Positions 8,969-17,211 of a DNA stretch of 64,000 nt are shown here, in pieces. The position numbers were made by a program, and so were the translations under genes. Location: the NCBI RefSeq assembly GCF_030064065.1, contig NZ_CP125946.1, forward strand, positions 1,488,001-1,552,000, given 5' to 3'. This stretch comes from Rothia sp. SD9660Na (lineage in GTDB: Bacteria; Actinomycetota; Actinomycetes; Actinomycetales; Micrococcaceae). Below the pieces are notes generated by a model. The model saw only the letters and a list, made by a program, of their open reading frames with translations. It ran no database searches and had not been told where the DNA came from. Position 1 is the stretch's first letter; each line of letters starts with the position of its first letter.

Positions 8969-9460
8969 CTAGGCGGTAACAGCTACCTTTTTCGGAGCAA
9001 TTTTGAGCAGGGCGGCGCCAATAAAACCAAGCACAACTCCCAGGCCCATGACCAGGGCTGATACGCCAAAGGAAACAACCGAGGTAAAGAGAGAAGCGCG
9101 CAAGAAAGAAGCGTCCATCACCAGGTTGCGGCGGGTCTGGAACTCTTCGGCTAGGGCCTCATCGCCGGCCTCTTGAGCTTCGCGCACCATGGCACCCAGC
9201 TCGGCATAAGTTTTTCCTTCATAAACGGTACCTTCAGCAGCTGCGGTAACGTGCTGACGAATGGTTTCTGCCTGAGCGTAAGCAGTCAGGGGGCCTTTAA
9301 CATCCTTACCAGCCAATGCGCCGCCCATAAATTCAGAATCGGCAGGTACGCTAATGCGCTCTTCTGCGAGCTGGTTACTAACTGTAACCCAGACGGTCGC
9401 ACCTCCAATCAGCATGACGACGGCGGCAAGAATCGATACAAGCCCGGCAAGACGTGACAT
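8969..9460 (-). CDS. Two-helix membrane protein with large extracytoplasmic loop
   Basis: A 163-residue protein with an N-terminal membrane helix or uncleaved signal (about residues 7-27), a polar extracellular region of about 85 residues, and a second membrane helix near the C-terminus (about 127-152) ending in a basic tail KIAPKK. Related actinobacterial proteins are often labelled aromatic ring-opening dioxygenase LigA in databases, which is a misnomer because no metal-binding or dioxygenase motif is present. Function is unknown. It is monocistronic and preceded by a strongly AT-rich promoter region. Confidence 0.75.
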   Translation of the reverse strand: MSRLAGLVSILAAVVMLIGGATVWVTVSNQLAEERISVPADSEFMGGALAGKDVKGPLTAYAQAETIRQHVTAAAEGTVYEGKTYAELGAMVREAQEAGDEALAEEFQTRRNLVMDASFLRASLFTSVVSFGVSALVMGLGVVLGFIGAALLKIAPKKVAVTA

Positions 9461-9627
9461 GGTAGCCCTTTCAAGAAGTGGTGGGTGAGTAATGTCTATT
9501 GCTGAACCACCAGCAATATTTTATAACCATGTATTATTTTATCGCCCAACACCCTTTTGTTCCACTTCACATAAAACTTCTTAATCTTCACTTAAAATAT
9601 TCTATATAACCTTATTGATAAGGTGTT
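9461..9627. other. AT-rich intergenic segment
   Basis: The stretch contains TATTTTATAACC, TTAAAATATTC and similar AT-rich runs, well below the local G+C. It carries the promoter of the minus-strand gene ending this side and then grades into the pseudogene. The composition is consistent with acquired or decaying DNA. Confidence 0.5.
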
Positions 9628-10023
9628 TTAGACTGAATCACCTACACTAAGAGCCCCCTTTAGGGCCATATCGTGCCGCAGCCATATTAGTTCGATACAG
9701 GCATCAATATCATTCAGCCTACGGCCAGTAATCTGCTCAAATTTTGCAACCTTATTACGCAAAGTATTCTCGTGGATATAAAGAGCCTAAGCTACGTCTC
9801 GGTAGCTACGGCCATGCTCCAAAAACGCCCACACATACATCAGTAGGACTTCACCACCGCCACGACTCTCCCGCACAGAGGCACCAACAACCCCTGTTCT
9901 ACAACACCCCCGCCAGGGAGTGCACGCAACTGCTAGGCGCCAGCCCCGACTACGCGCATCAAAGTACCCTACACTACCCGACTCCAACAAAGCCAAGACG
10001 TGTTCAGCGATTCGGCCTAGCAC
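9628..10023 (-). pseudogene. Remnant of PucR-family transcriptional regulator (C-terminal HTH)
   Basis: Translating the minus strand from 10023 to 9628 gives LLMYVWAFLEHGRSYRDVA, then an in-frame TAG, then ALYIHENTLRNKVAKFE and QITGRRLNDIDA, ending at TAA. This is the PucR-type C-terminal helix-turn-helix, whose hallmark is xALYVHRNTLRYRL. The stop falls inside the HTH, and the several-hundred-residue N-terminal part of the family is missing or unrecognisable upstream. I therefore call it a decayed regulator. A stop-codon sequencing error would not restore the missing N-terminus. Confidence 0.8.
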
Positions 10024-10101
10024 ACCGATTCGATTCTATCCTTACAAACCGTCCTCGAACACTCTTCATAAGATTAGATTCATGTCCACTAGAATGACAT
10101 C

Positions 10102-10827
10102 ATGCCCTATAGTAATCCTCGCTTAGTCCGTTTATACGACGTGGATAACCCGGACGGAGCAGATCACGACTTTTTCCGTGAACTCGTAAACGAAGTCGAA
10201 GCCCCACGAGTGGTGGATCTTGGGTGCGGCACCGGTACCCTCACCGTTACACTTGCTCAGCCAGGACGCGAAGTGCTAGGAATCGACCCTTCGGAAGATA
10301 TGCTCGACTTCGCGCGGTCCCGTCCCGGCGGGGACACAGTCACTTGGCTTGAAGGGACAGCTGCCGCCATCGAACCTCGAAGTTCTGACGTGGTCATCAT
10401 GAGCGGAAATGTCGCCATGCACATCCTTGAAGACTGGCCCGAAACCCTGGCCAGCATCGCCGCAGGACTAACCGAGCGCGGAGTAGTCGCCTTCGAGGCA
10501 CGCAATCCCGAGGCAGCTGCATGGCGCAACTGGAGCGATACCGGTTCAGTACGGGACACGGCGGACGGCAGGCTAATCGAGTCGTGCTCAATTGAAGGGC
10601 CCGGTATCACAGGTCGCGTCGTCATGCACATCAGAAACGAGTGGCCTGACGACGGAGATATCGTTGAGGTCAAGCAGGAACCGCAGTTCCGAAGCCACCA
10701 GCAGATCCTTGCAGATCTAAAACGTGCTGGACTCACTAACGTTAGCACCTACCGGAACTGGTTGAGGGAACCCTTTACTGGCGGCCCAGGTCAACCACTC
10801 ATGGTGTTTGTTGCTCGAAAGGATTGA
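10102..10827 (+). CDS. Class I SAM-dependent methyltransferase
   Basis: A 241-residue methyltransferase with the SAM-binding motif I VVDLGCGTGTLT (about residues 36-47), motif II acidic GIDPSEDML and post-motif segments VVIMSGNVAMHI and GVVAFEARNP. The fold is that of small-molecule class I methyltransferases (Methyltransf_25/11 type). The substrate cannot be told from sequence. It is monocistronic, stands next to the PucR remnant and AT-rich DNA, and is not part of the neighbouring rescue cluster, so it may belong to an acquired patch. The chosen ATG gives MPYSNPRLVRLYD, a common start for this subfamily. Confidence 0.82.
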   Translation: MPYSNPRLVRLYDVDNPDGADHDFFRELVNEVEAPRVVDLGCGTGTLTVTLAQPGREVLGIDPSEDMLDFARSRPGGDTVTWLEGTAAAIEPRSSDVVIMSGNVAMHILEDWPETLASIAAGLTERGVVAFEARNPEAAAWRNWSDTGSVRDTADGRLIESCSIEGPGITGRVVMHIRNEWPDDGDIVEVKQEPQFRSHQQILADLKRAGLTNVSTYRNWLREPFTGGPGQPLMVFVARKD

Positions 10828-10921
10828 GCGTCCCGCCCCAATGCTACACGTGATGCGCTCCAAGCCGCGGCCACAGAATATCCCATGGGCAGCGACCGCA
10901 ATGCGACTACCGAGAAACACT

Positions 10922-10974
10922 GAACCCCTCGAATCCCGCGAAATACCAGGTAAAACACGGAACCCAAGGGGTTC
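10922..10974 (+). terminator. Hairpin between methyltransferase and tmRNA genes
   Basis: Arms GAACCCC (10922-10928) and GGGGTTC (10968-10974) could terminate the plus-strand methyltransferase, or the minus-strand tmRNA from the other side. The loop is long and no T tract is present. Confidence 0.35.
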
Positions 10975-11014
10975 AAATCGCACTCAAATCTTTGCATAAA
11001 AGCCCAAGTACGAA

Positions 11015-11390
11015 TGGTGGAGATGCGGGGAATCGAACCCCGGTCCGATGTGGCGTCAACGGGTCTTCTCCGTGCGCAGTTTGTGAAAGCGGTATTTTCG
11101 GCTACCTTGCTTGCGCAAACACTTACAAGGCCTAACCTAGCCGTATAAAAGTCCCACCCGGCCCTACGACAAGGACGGGCAGCAGTGGCCTTTTAAACTG
11201 ATGGTAGGGGCTGAGCCAAAGGCAAGCTCAGGCTACCAGACTGCATCGCTGGGATTATTAGGCAGCGAGTGCGAAGTCAGTGCGCTTAGATTCTGCACTT
11301 ATTTTTTTGCAGAGGGCGTTAACGAGATAACCCTGCGTCCTCGGCACGCTTCATCCATCTCAACTCACATCGTCGAAACCGATCATCCCC
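11015..11390 (-). ncRNA. ssrA: Transfer-messenger RNA (tmRNA)
   Basis: On the minus strand the RNA starts GGGGATGATCGGTTTCGACG at 11390 and ends GGTTCGATTCCCCGCATCT then CCACCA at 11015, the paired ends of the tRNA-like domain with an encoded CCA. Length is 376 nt. The tag reading frame is 11296-11261 and reads AESKRTDFALAA, followed by two consecutive TAA codons at 11260-11255. This is the typical Micrococcales ssrA tag ending in the degradation signal ALAA. Together with SmpB, encoded about 750 bases upstream, it rescues stalled ribosomes. The tag and both termini make the call secure. Confidence 0.97.
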
Positions 11391-11497
11391 ATATTCTTTT
11401 ATCAAAGAACGCCAAGCTAAGCGTTTTCCAGTGCTCTTTCGAGTCGCAACTCATCAGTGAAAGATACCGGCCCAATTAGCTCGGATGTACCAGTCTA

Positions 11498-11532
11498 CCA
11501 GCTGGCTCTCCATGCTGTAAAGAGCCAGCTGG
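11498..11532 (-). terminator. Terminator-like hairpin after DUF4190 gene
   Basis: A perfect 12-bp stem, CCAGCTGGCTCT (11498-11509) with AGAGCCAGCTGG (11521-11532), lies nine bases downstream of the minus-strand gene ending at 11541. No T tract follows. It separates that gene from ssrA. Confidence 0.6.
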
Positions 11533-11540
11533 CAGGTTGA

Positions 11541-12122
11541 TTAGACGTTACTGCTTGAATCTGTAACGTCAAGGCCCAGCTGCTGGTTGATGCACTGTTC
11601 CATGAGAACCTCGTTCTCAGCGTAGGCCATGCACTCACCGAAGGCTGAGAAAATCCAGCCGAAGAACACCAGCATTGCCAGGGAAATAAGAATGCCCAGG
11701 GAGCTAAATACGATGCCGGTGATAGCCAGGCCCTTGCCGCCGCCACCGGTCTTGGTCTTACGTAGAGCAACGATGCCCAGCACCAGGCCAACGATACCCA
11801 AAATACCGCCCAGGATGACCCAGCCGCTCAGGAAAGATAGGATACCTAGAATCAGCGACGTAATGGCAAGTCCCTTGGGTGCTGAGGCTGCCTGCTGGCC
11901 GTAAGCGTCATACCCGTAGGAGGAGTAGCTGGCAGGCTGCTGACTGTAATCCGCCTGGCCGTAGTTAGGCTGAGCATAGGTAGGCTGTGAGTAGCTGGGC
12001 TGTGAGGAAGCACTGTTAGCCTGCTGGCTATAGTCCCCGTTTCCCTGCTCTGTAGCACCTGAGCTGTACTGCCCGGGCACGTAGTCGCCGTAGGGGTTTT
12101 CCTTGTTGTTTCCGGTGGTCAT
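11541..12122 (-). CDS. DUF4190 domain-containing membrane protein with Tyr/Gln-rich N-terminus
   Basis: A 193-residue protein. Residues 1-80 are low complexity with repeated YSQ, YAQP and NYGQ units, lacking a fold. Residues about 85-175 form a DUF4190-like pair of hydrophobic segments (ITSLILGILSFLSGWVILGG and on, then ITGIVFSSLGILISLAMLVF) linked by the family segment LRKTKTGGGGKGLAI. A short exported tail with two Cys follows. Function is unknown. It lies between smpB and ssrA and probably is read from the prfB-smpB transcript. The paralogue at 8290-8811 has a Pro-rich rather than Tyr/Gln-rich head. Confidence 0.8.
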   Translation of the reverse strand: MTTGNNKENPYGDYVPGQYSSGATEQGNGDYSQQANSASSQPSYSQPTYAQPNYGQADYSQQPASYSSYGYDAYGQQAASAPKGLAITSLILGILSFLSGWVILGGILGIVGLVLGIVALRKTKTGGGGKGLAITGIVFSSLGILISLAMLVFFGWIFSAFGECMAYAENEVLMEQCINQQLGLDVTDSSSNV

Positions 12123-12143
12123 TTCTCTCCTTCGAGTAGGTTC

Positions 12144-12632
12144 TTATCCCAGGTTCTTATAGCGCATAGCGCGCTGGGCTTCGAGGTTGTCCTGACGCTC
12201 ACGCAGGGCCTGGCGCTTGTCGTAGTCACGCTTACCGGTAGCCAGGGCAATTTCTACCTTGGCGCGCCCCTTGCTGAAATAAAGCTTGAGGGGCACGACG
12301 GTGTAGCCGCTTTCCTTGAGCTTCTGAGCGATTTTGTTGATTTCGCTGCGGTGCATGAGCAGTTTACGGCGGCGACGGGCTGCGTGGTTGGTCCAGGAGC
12401 CGCGCCCATATTCGGCGATATGGATGCCCTCGAGCCACAGCTCGTTGCCGTACATCTGGCAGAAGCCATCGGTGATTGAGGCTCCCCCATCGCGTAGGGA
12501 TTTAACCTCGGTGCCCATGAGCACCAGCCCGGCCTCCCAGGTCTCTACGATATTGTAGTTATGGCGGGCGCGGCGGTTGGACGCTATGGTGTGGTTATTC
12601 GGGTCTTCTTTCGTTACTTTTTTCTTAGCCAC
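12144..12632 (-). CDS. smpB: SsrA-binding protein SmpB
   Basis: A 162-residue SmpB, which binds tmRNA and delivers it to stalled ribosomes. Conserved features are ASNRRARHNYNI near the start, ETWEAGLVLMGTEVKSLR, SWTNHAARRRRKLLMHR and the basic C-terminal tail GKRDYDKRQALRERQ. A longer frame would start 45 bases upstream inside prfB; I chose the GTG at 12632, two bases after the prfB stop, because it gives the normal family length and start (AKKKVTKED). It is cotranscribed with prfB and functionally paired with ssrA at 11015-11390. Confidence 0.95.
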   Translation of the reverse strand: MAKKKVTKEDPNNHTIASNRRARHNYNIVETWEAGLVLMGTEVKSLRDGGASITDGFCQMYGNELWLEGIHIAEYGRGSWTNHAARRRRKLLMHRSEINKIAQKLKESGYTVVPLKLYFSKGRAKVEIALATGKRDYDKRQALRERQDNLEAQRAMRYKNLG

Positions 12633-12634
12633 GA

Positions 12635-13759
12635 TTATTCTTCGTTCTTTCTTTTCTGTCGTTCTGCCGCGCGCCACCGCACGCCGGCGTCGATGAAACC
12701 GTCGAGCGCACCGTCGAATACGGCGCTGGGGTTTCCCTCTTCATAGTTGGTTCGTAGGTCTTTGACCATCTGGTAGGGGTTGAGCACATAAGAACGCATT
12801 TGGTCCCCCCAGGAGGCTTTGACGTCACCGGCAAGTTCCTTCTTTTTGGCGTCCTCTTGCTCTTTGCGGAGCAGGAGGAGGCGGGATTGCAGGACGCGCA
12901 GTGCTGCGGCTCGGTTTTGTAGCTGGGACTTTTCGTTCTGCATGGAGACCACGATGCCGGTGGGGATGTGGGTCATACGGACGGCGGAGTCTGTGGTGTT
13001 CACCGACTGGCCACCGGGCCCCGAAGAGCGGAAAACATCGATCTTGAGTTCGGACTCGGGGATTTCGATGTGATCGGTCTGCTCGATGAGGGGGATAACT
13101 TCCACCGCAGCGAAGGACGTCATACGTTTGCCCTGGCTATTGAAGGGAGAGATGCGCACCAGGCGGTGGGTTCCCGCTTCGATCGACAGGCGCCCGAAGG
13201 CGTAGGGGGCTTTGACCTCAAAGGTTGCTGATTTGAGGCCGGCTTCTTCGGCGTAGGAGGTATCCATCACCGTGGTATCGAAGCCGTTTTTCTCGGCCCA
13301 GCGCAAGTACATGCGCAGAAGCATCTCGGCGAAATCGGCGGCGTCCACGCCACCGGCTCCCGCCCGGATGGTCACGACGGCATCGCGCTGATCGTACTCC
13401 CCCGAGAGCAGGGTGATGACTTCAAGCTCTACTAGGCGCTTTTCGATAGCATGCAGTTCGGTTTCTGCTTCGGCAAGGGTGTCAGCATCGCCCTCTTCGT
13501 CGGCAAGTTCTACCATGACCTCAAGGTCATCAATGGCCTGGCTTAGTTTGACGAGCTTATCGAGTTCGGCCTGTTTGTGGGAGAGCTGGGAGGTGACCTT
13601 TTGGGCGGCGACGGGGTCGTCCCAGAGGTCGGGGGCACCGGCTGCTTCAGAGAGTTCTGCGATGGTAGCACGCAGCTGCTCAACGTCGCTGACCTCTTCG
13701 ATGGAGGCGTAGGTTGAGCGCAGGGTTTTGATCTGGGCAGAAAAATCTAAAGTAGCCAT
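12635..13759 (-). CDS. prfB: Peptide chain release factor 2
   Basis: A 374-residue RF2, which recognises UGA and UAA stop codons and triggers peptide release. The stop-codon recognition tripeptide SPF is at residues 204-206 and the catalytic GGQ at 249-251 ([14 protein letters not shown]). The frame is continuous from the ATG; there is no UGA codon needing programmed frameshifting as in Escherichia coli. In many actinobacteria prfB is followed by ftsE, ftsX and smpB; here smpB follows after two bases. Confidence 0.97.
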   Translation of the reverse strand: MATLDFSAQIKTLRSTYASIEEVSDVEQLRATIAELSEAAGAPDLWDDPVAAQKVTSQLSHKQAELDKLVKLSQAIDDLEVMVELADEEGDADTLAEAETELHAIEKRLVELEVITLLSGEYDQRDAVVTIRAGAGGVDAADFAEMLLRMYLRWAEKNGFDTTVMDTSYAEEAGLKSATFEVKAPYAFGRLSIEAGTHRLVRISPFNSQGKRMTSFAAVEVIPLIEQTDHIEIPESELKIDVFRSSGPGGQSVNTTDSAVRMTHIPTGIVVSMQNEKSQLQNRAAALRVLQSRLLLLRKEQEDAKKKELAGDVKASWGDQMRSYVLNPYQMVKDLRTNYEEGNPSAVFDGALDGFIDAGVRWRAAERQKRKNEE

Positions 13760-13788
13760 GACTATTAACCCTAGCTGAAAACGATGGT

Positions 13789-13835
13789 AAGCGCCCGGTT
13801 TTTCCCCTGTTTTGCGCTGACGGGGCAGAGCGCTT
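13789..13835 (-). terminator. Possible terminator of the tad operon
   Basis: Short arms AAGCGC (13789-13794) and GCGCTT (13830-13835) frame an inner region that can also pair (CCC with GGG). It lies just after the last tad gene on the minus strand. The stem is short, so this is tentative. Confidence 0.35.
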
Positions 13836-13840
13836 CTGTT

Positions 13841-14332
13841 CTAATCTTGGGTGGTGATGACGCGCGCCCTGCCGGTAACGGTGATATCGATACCGTCAGG
13901 TAGCACAACGGAGAGTAAGGGCGGGTGGGCCCTGGCAGAAAGGACGATAACCGCAGTGTTGTTTCCCGACGCCCCGGTTGCGGGGTTTAAGGTCAGGTGG
14001 GAGAAGTCGGTGCCGGCGCCGCTTTCTTGCAGAAAGGTATGAGCGGACGCCTGCACCCCGGCACTGGTGAGAGTTACCTGGGCCTGGGCCTCCCCTACCG
14101 CGGTGATGCCCTCAATGCGCTGAGCGGCAGACGTCGCTGCTTGGTCGGCTAGAGCCTGGAGGCGCTGTCTTTCAAGATAGACGGAACTGACTCCAACGAC
14201 GGTGGAAGCAACCAGCAGAAGCACCAGGCACAGCCCCACGATGAGTGGAAGGACGCTGCCCCGCTCAGCGTCGTGCTCGGCGACCTCATGGCAGGGCACC
14301 CGCTGAAGCTGGGTCGGTCTAATCTGTGTCAT
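13841..14332 (-). CDS. TadG/TadE-like pilus-assembly protein
   Basis: A 163-residue pseudopilin-like protein and last gene of the tad operon. A 30-residue leader ends in AERGSVLPL and runs into one membrane helix (about residues 26-50). An exported domain follows with YLERQRLQALADQAATSAAQ, the signature of the Flp-pilus TadG/Rv3654c-like group. The pre-helix ERGS resembles the motif shared with the neighbouring pseudopilins. It overlaps the upstream tadE gene by four bases. It probably acts in priming or stabilising the pilus at the membrane. Confidence 0.82.
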   Translation of the reverse strand: MTQIRPTQLQRVPCHEVAEHDAERGSVLPLIVGLCLVLLLVASTVVGVSSVYLERQRLQALADQAATSAAQRIEGITAVGEAQAQVTLTSAGVQASAHTFLQESGAGTDFSHLTLNPATGASGNNTAVIVLSARAHPPLLSVVLPDGIDITVTGRARVITTQD

Positions 14333-14787
14333 GAGTAGTTCCCTCCCCAGCTCACAGCCTGAGAGGTCATAGTGGCAAGAGCTGGTGCCCCTGGCCAGGG
14401 CACCAGAGGCAGCCCGACCTCGACAGTGACATCCACCGTCATTCGCTCCCCCTGGGCGCAGACGTCCTCGCAGCTCAGCGTGGCAGTAATGGTTTCAGGC
14501 CCTAGACCAAAGTCGCTAGCTGTCAAAGCGGCAACCGCTTGCACAGCAGATTGGGTGCGCTGCTCCGGTGGCAAAAACTGAATCACCTGTAACGCATGGG
14601 CACTAGCGTTAGAAGCTGCAAAAGCAGCCGACTGCATCGAAAAGACTGATAACAGAAAATAGACCGTGGGCACCATCAACAGGGCACCCAGTCCAATAAA
14701 CTCAACAAGAGCGCTGCCCTGCTCAGGGTCGTCTGCCTCTCGCATATCTACAGCTTTATCACCGCGTTTATCTCTGAACCACAGCAT
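14329..14787 (-). CDS. TadE family pseudopilin
   Basis: A 152-residue TadE-like protein. The motif DDPEQGSALVEFIGLG places a prepilin-type cleavage-like Gly before a hydrophobic helix with the conserved Glu (about residues 22-50). The exported part contains two Cys (LSCEDVCAQG) likely to form a disulphide. The longest frame starts at GTG 14793 but the ATG at 14787 is nine bases from GGGAGG, so I prefer it; it overlaps the upstream gene by about 20 bases. Minor pilin role in the Flp pilus is inferred from family and operon. Confidence 0.83.
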   Translation of the reverse strand: MLWFRDKRGDKAVDMREADDPEQGSALVEFIGLGALLMVPTVYFLLSVFSMQSAAFAASNASAHALQVIQFLPPEQRTQSAVQAVAALTASDFGLGPETITATLSCEDVCAQGERMTVDVTVEVGLPLVPWPGAPALATMTSQAVSWGGNYS

Positions 14788-15154
14788 GACCACTCACCTC
14801 CCACTGGGCAGCTACCCCAAAGGGACCGATGAGGGGCACCGGGGCAACCACGGTGACCTGCACGGCGTCCGCACCCTGCCACTGGGTAACAGAACTGCTA
14901 ATTGTTGCCGAGTAGTGGGAAGGCAGTACCGAATACAGCAGCTCGCGGGTGCGTTCTTCTCCGTCAGCCGGTGTTTTATCGAGCATGGCCCCATAGCGGG
15001 CCCCCTGAGATGCAGCGTCCTGCAGTACGTTACGGGTGAACAGCGCGAAAGCAACCTGCAAAACACCTAGAAAAAGTAAGACAACTAGGGCAGATACCAT
15101 CACGAACTCCGCCGTTGCATTACCTCTCTCCTTCTCAGGGGGCACAGCTCTCAT
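14768..15154 (-). CDS. TadE-like pseudopilin
   Basis: A 128-residue protein with KERGNATAEFVMVSALVVL near the N-terminus, the TadE hallmark of Gly, a Glu five residues later and a single membrane helix (about residues 12-40). The exported domain is about 85 residues. It lies ten bases after the pilin gene and overlaps the next TadE gene. Two consecutive TadE paralogues and a TadG are usual for actinobacterial Flp loci. Confidence 0.82.
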   Translation of the reverse strand: MRAVPPEKERGNATAEFVMVSALVVLLFLGVLQVAFALFTRNVLQDAASQGARYGAMLDKTPADGEERTRELLYSVLPSHYSATISSSVTQWQGADAVQVTVVAPVPLIGPFGVAAQWEVSGHAVVQR

Positions 15155-15163
15155 GCGGGTCTC

Positions 15164-15373
15164 CTAGCGGTTAATCATTGCCATTGCGTTATTGAACATG
15201 TTGACGAGGGCGTCCTGGGCAACCACCAAGATAGCGGCCACAAGTATAGCGGACATCATCGTTATCATCACCCAGCCAGGCACATCCCCGCGCTCAGGGT
15301 CGTCCTGGCTTGTCAGAGGCGCAACAAGGCTGAGAAGGGCTTTGAGGTAGGTGTCGGTCATGAACTTCTTCAT
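15164..15373 (-). CDS. Flp-like pilin (DUF4244-like)
   Basis: A 69-residue small protein and the probable major pilin. The segment DDPERGDVPGW precedes one hydrophobic helix (about residues 34-58, MITMMSAILVAAILVVAQDA) and a short amphipathic end NMFNNAMAMINR. Size, position after tadC and the single helix fit the Flp/DUF4244 pilins. AAGGAGA sits just before the ATG. A high copy product would be expected; a leader-cleaving prepilin peptidase is not encoded in this window. Confidence 0.8.
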   Translation of the reverse strand: MKKFMTDTYLKALLSLVAPLTSQDDPERGDVPGWVMITMMSAILVAAILVVAQDALVNMFNNAMAMINR

Positions 15374-15424
15374 GGGATTCTCCTTTGAATATGAGTGTGA
15401 TAGAAGGTGCCCAAGCGGGCGGGT

Positions 15425-16360
15425 TTAGAAGTTAAGATTCAGTAGGGAAAGGCCAGGAAACATCGCAAAGAGTACGGTGAGGGGAAGTATCAGAAAAACG
15501 ACGGGGGCCATCATTCCGATTTCTTTCTTTCCGGCTGTCTCCATCAGTTCTCGTTTGGCGTTGTCACGCACATCTTGTGCCTGGGCCCGCAAGACATCTG
15601 CCAGGGGCGTACCACGTTCAATCGCAACAACCAGGCCATCCACAAAACGCGATAGGGCTGCTACCGAGGTACGCTGCGAAAAACTTTGCAAAGCGACCAC
15701 GAGGGACTCACCGGAACGAGTCATCGCGAGAATAGTTTGGAATTCGCGAGAAAGCTCTCCCTGCGAACTCCGCACTACCCGTTCAAGCGACCCGATGGCT
15801 GATTCGCCCGCAGTAACGGACAGAGCCATGAGCTCTGCAAGGGCAGGAAATTCAGCCAGCATGGCTTTCTCCCGTTTTGCGATCTGCTGAGACAGCCAAT
15901 AGTCGCGTGCGAGGAAGCCAGCACAGGAACCCAGAACAATCAGCAGGACTCCCAGCACAAAACTTACCGTCCCTTGAGCGAGGCCCACAGCCACCAAACA
16001 AATACAGAGAGTAGCTGCCAAGAGACTCCAGAGCACCTGTTGCACCCGGTACTCTGCGGTTGTCAGATGCCCACCTAGCTGGGTAAGTCGTTTTTCGAGG
16101 GCCACCGTATCAAAGCTCGACTTACCGAGACTCCGGTACATCTTTTCAACCCACGGTGCAAGGAGCGCAGCGCTCGCCCCGTAAATACCTTCTGGTAGCG
16201 TGCTATACGGTGTGTCCGGGCGGTTCTTTCTAAGCTCCGCCGCGCGAAGCTGAGGAGCTATACGGTCTGCAAAGCTCTCACGGCGCTGGGTCCAGATACT
16301 CGAAAGCACCAGCCAGATTCCTGCCGCTAGGAAAAGGCCAAGGAGAAGGGAAAGGTTCAT
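15425..16360 (-). CDS. tadC: Type II/IV secretion platform protein TadC
   Basis: A 311-residue inner-membrane platform protein of the T2SSF/GspF family. An N-terminal membrane helix (about 1-20), a central pair (about 100-160) and a C-terminal helix (MMAPVVFLILPLTVLFAMFP) flank the cytoplasmic helical domain with LMALSVTAGESAIGSLERV and ERGTPLADVLRAQAQDVR, the typical TadC signature. It overlaps tadB by four bases (translational coupling). With TadB and the TadA ATPase it forms the motor that pushes pilins out of the membrane. Confidence 0.9.
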   Translation of the reverse strand: MNLSLLLGLFLAAGIWLVLSSIWTQRRESFADRIAPQLRAAELRKNRPDTPYSTLPEGIYGASAALLAPWVEKMYRSLGKSSFDTVALEKRLTQLGGHLTTAEYRVQQVLWSLLAATLCICLVAVGLAQGTVSFVLGVLLIVLGSCAGFLARDYWLSQQIAKREKAMLAEFPALAELMALSVTAGESAIGSLERVVRSSQGELSREFQTILAMTRSGESLVVALQSFSQRTSVAALSRFVDGLVVAIERGTPLADVLRAQAQDVRDNAKRELMETAGKKEIGMMAPVVFLILPLTVLFAMFPGLSLLNLNF

Positions 16361-17211
16361 GCCAGCACCCTCTTCTCTTCCGGTAGAGCACCGATACGTA
16401 TCATCAGTCTGTAGGCAATAACGGTCAGAGCTAGGCCGCTCGCTAACACTAGGAAACCCGCAAAGCTGTTATAAATTCTGATCGTACTTGGTTGCGTGGC
16501 CATAAGGCCCAGAACGACCCAGGGAGCAACACAGGCAAGGCGGGCAGCATTGACCGTCCACGACTGTCGAGCCTCAAGTTCAGAGCGTGTCCTGCTATTC
16601 TCGCGGAGGAAAGTACTCAAAGTCCCCAGAAGACGACCTAAATCAGTTCCACCCACCTCACGAGTAACTTTGAGGGCTTCAATGATGTTGTCGGCGGTGG
16701 GGTCACTCAAGCGGTCTTTAAGACGATTGAGGGCTGGAAGGAACTCACCGCTAGCACGGTAGTCTGAAGCAAAACTAGTAAAAGCCGGACGCAGGGGCTC
16801 CGGCCCCCGATACTGAAGCTGCATGAGAGCGTCCGGAAGCGACAAACCTGCACGGATTGCTGACCGCAGGTGGTCCACCGCGTCCGGCCATAAATCCCGT
16901 AACTGAGCCCGCCGCTGAGCGGCACGATGCTTAACCACTAACCGAGGGCTAAAGAACCCAACGCCCACAGCCAGAGCAGCCAGAGGAACCAGTGAGGTCA
17001 ACGCGAAGGTCAGCACCATTGCAACAAGAGCAGCTACAGCAGAAACCATATAAAACATAGCTACCGTGAACTTTTCTAAATCTGCCTGGCGCAGCAGCTG
17101 TTGTATCGCCGGGGCTTTTCGTCCTTTCTTCTCCTTAGCGGGAAGCTCCCAAAAGGACATATAGATTAAGAGGGCGCCAATACCAAACATCAGCCCAAAT
17201 AAAGCACTCAT
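16357..17211 (-). CDS. tadB: Type II/IV secretion platform protein TadB
   Basis: A 284-residue T2SSF-domain membrane protein. Helices lie at about residues 1-20, 50-90 and at the C-terminus (about 220-270). The cytoplasmic domain has LRSAIRAGLSLPDALMQL and REVGGTDLGRLLGTLSTFLREN, motifs of TadB. It overlaps tadA and tadC by four bases each, so the three are translationally coupled. Partner of TadC and TadA in the Flp pilus motor. Confidence 0.9.
   Translation of the reverse strand: MSALFGLMFGIGALLIYMSFWELPAKEKKGRKAPAIQQLLRQADLEKFTVAMFYMVSAVAALVAMVLTFALTSLVPLAALAVGVGFFSPRLVVKHRAAQRRAQLRDLWPDAVDHLRSAIRAGLSLPDALMQLQYRGPEPLRPAFTSFASDYRASGEFLPALNRLKDRLSDPTADNIIEALKVTREVGGTDLGRLLGTLSTFLRENSRTRSELEARQSWTVNAARLACVAPWVVLGLMATQPSTIRIYNSFAGFLVLASGLALTVIAYRLMIRIGALPEEKRVLA

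Noticed and set aside
9744..10097. Plus-strand frames across the AT-rich patch
   Set aside because: The minus strand encodes a recognisable PucR helix-turn-helix remnant here; the plus-strand frames are Pro/Arg/Thr-rich artefacts.
11015..11045. Stand-alone tRNA suggested by GGTTCGATTCCCCGC and CCA
   Set aside because: It is the 3-prime half of the tRNA-like domain of tmRNA; the matching 5-prime half is 376 nt away and the tag frame lies between.
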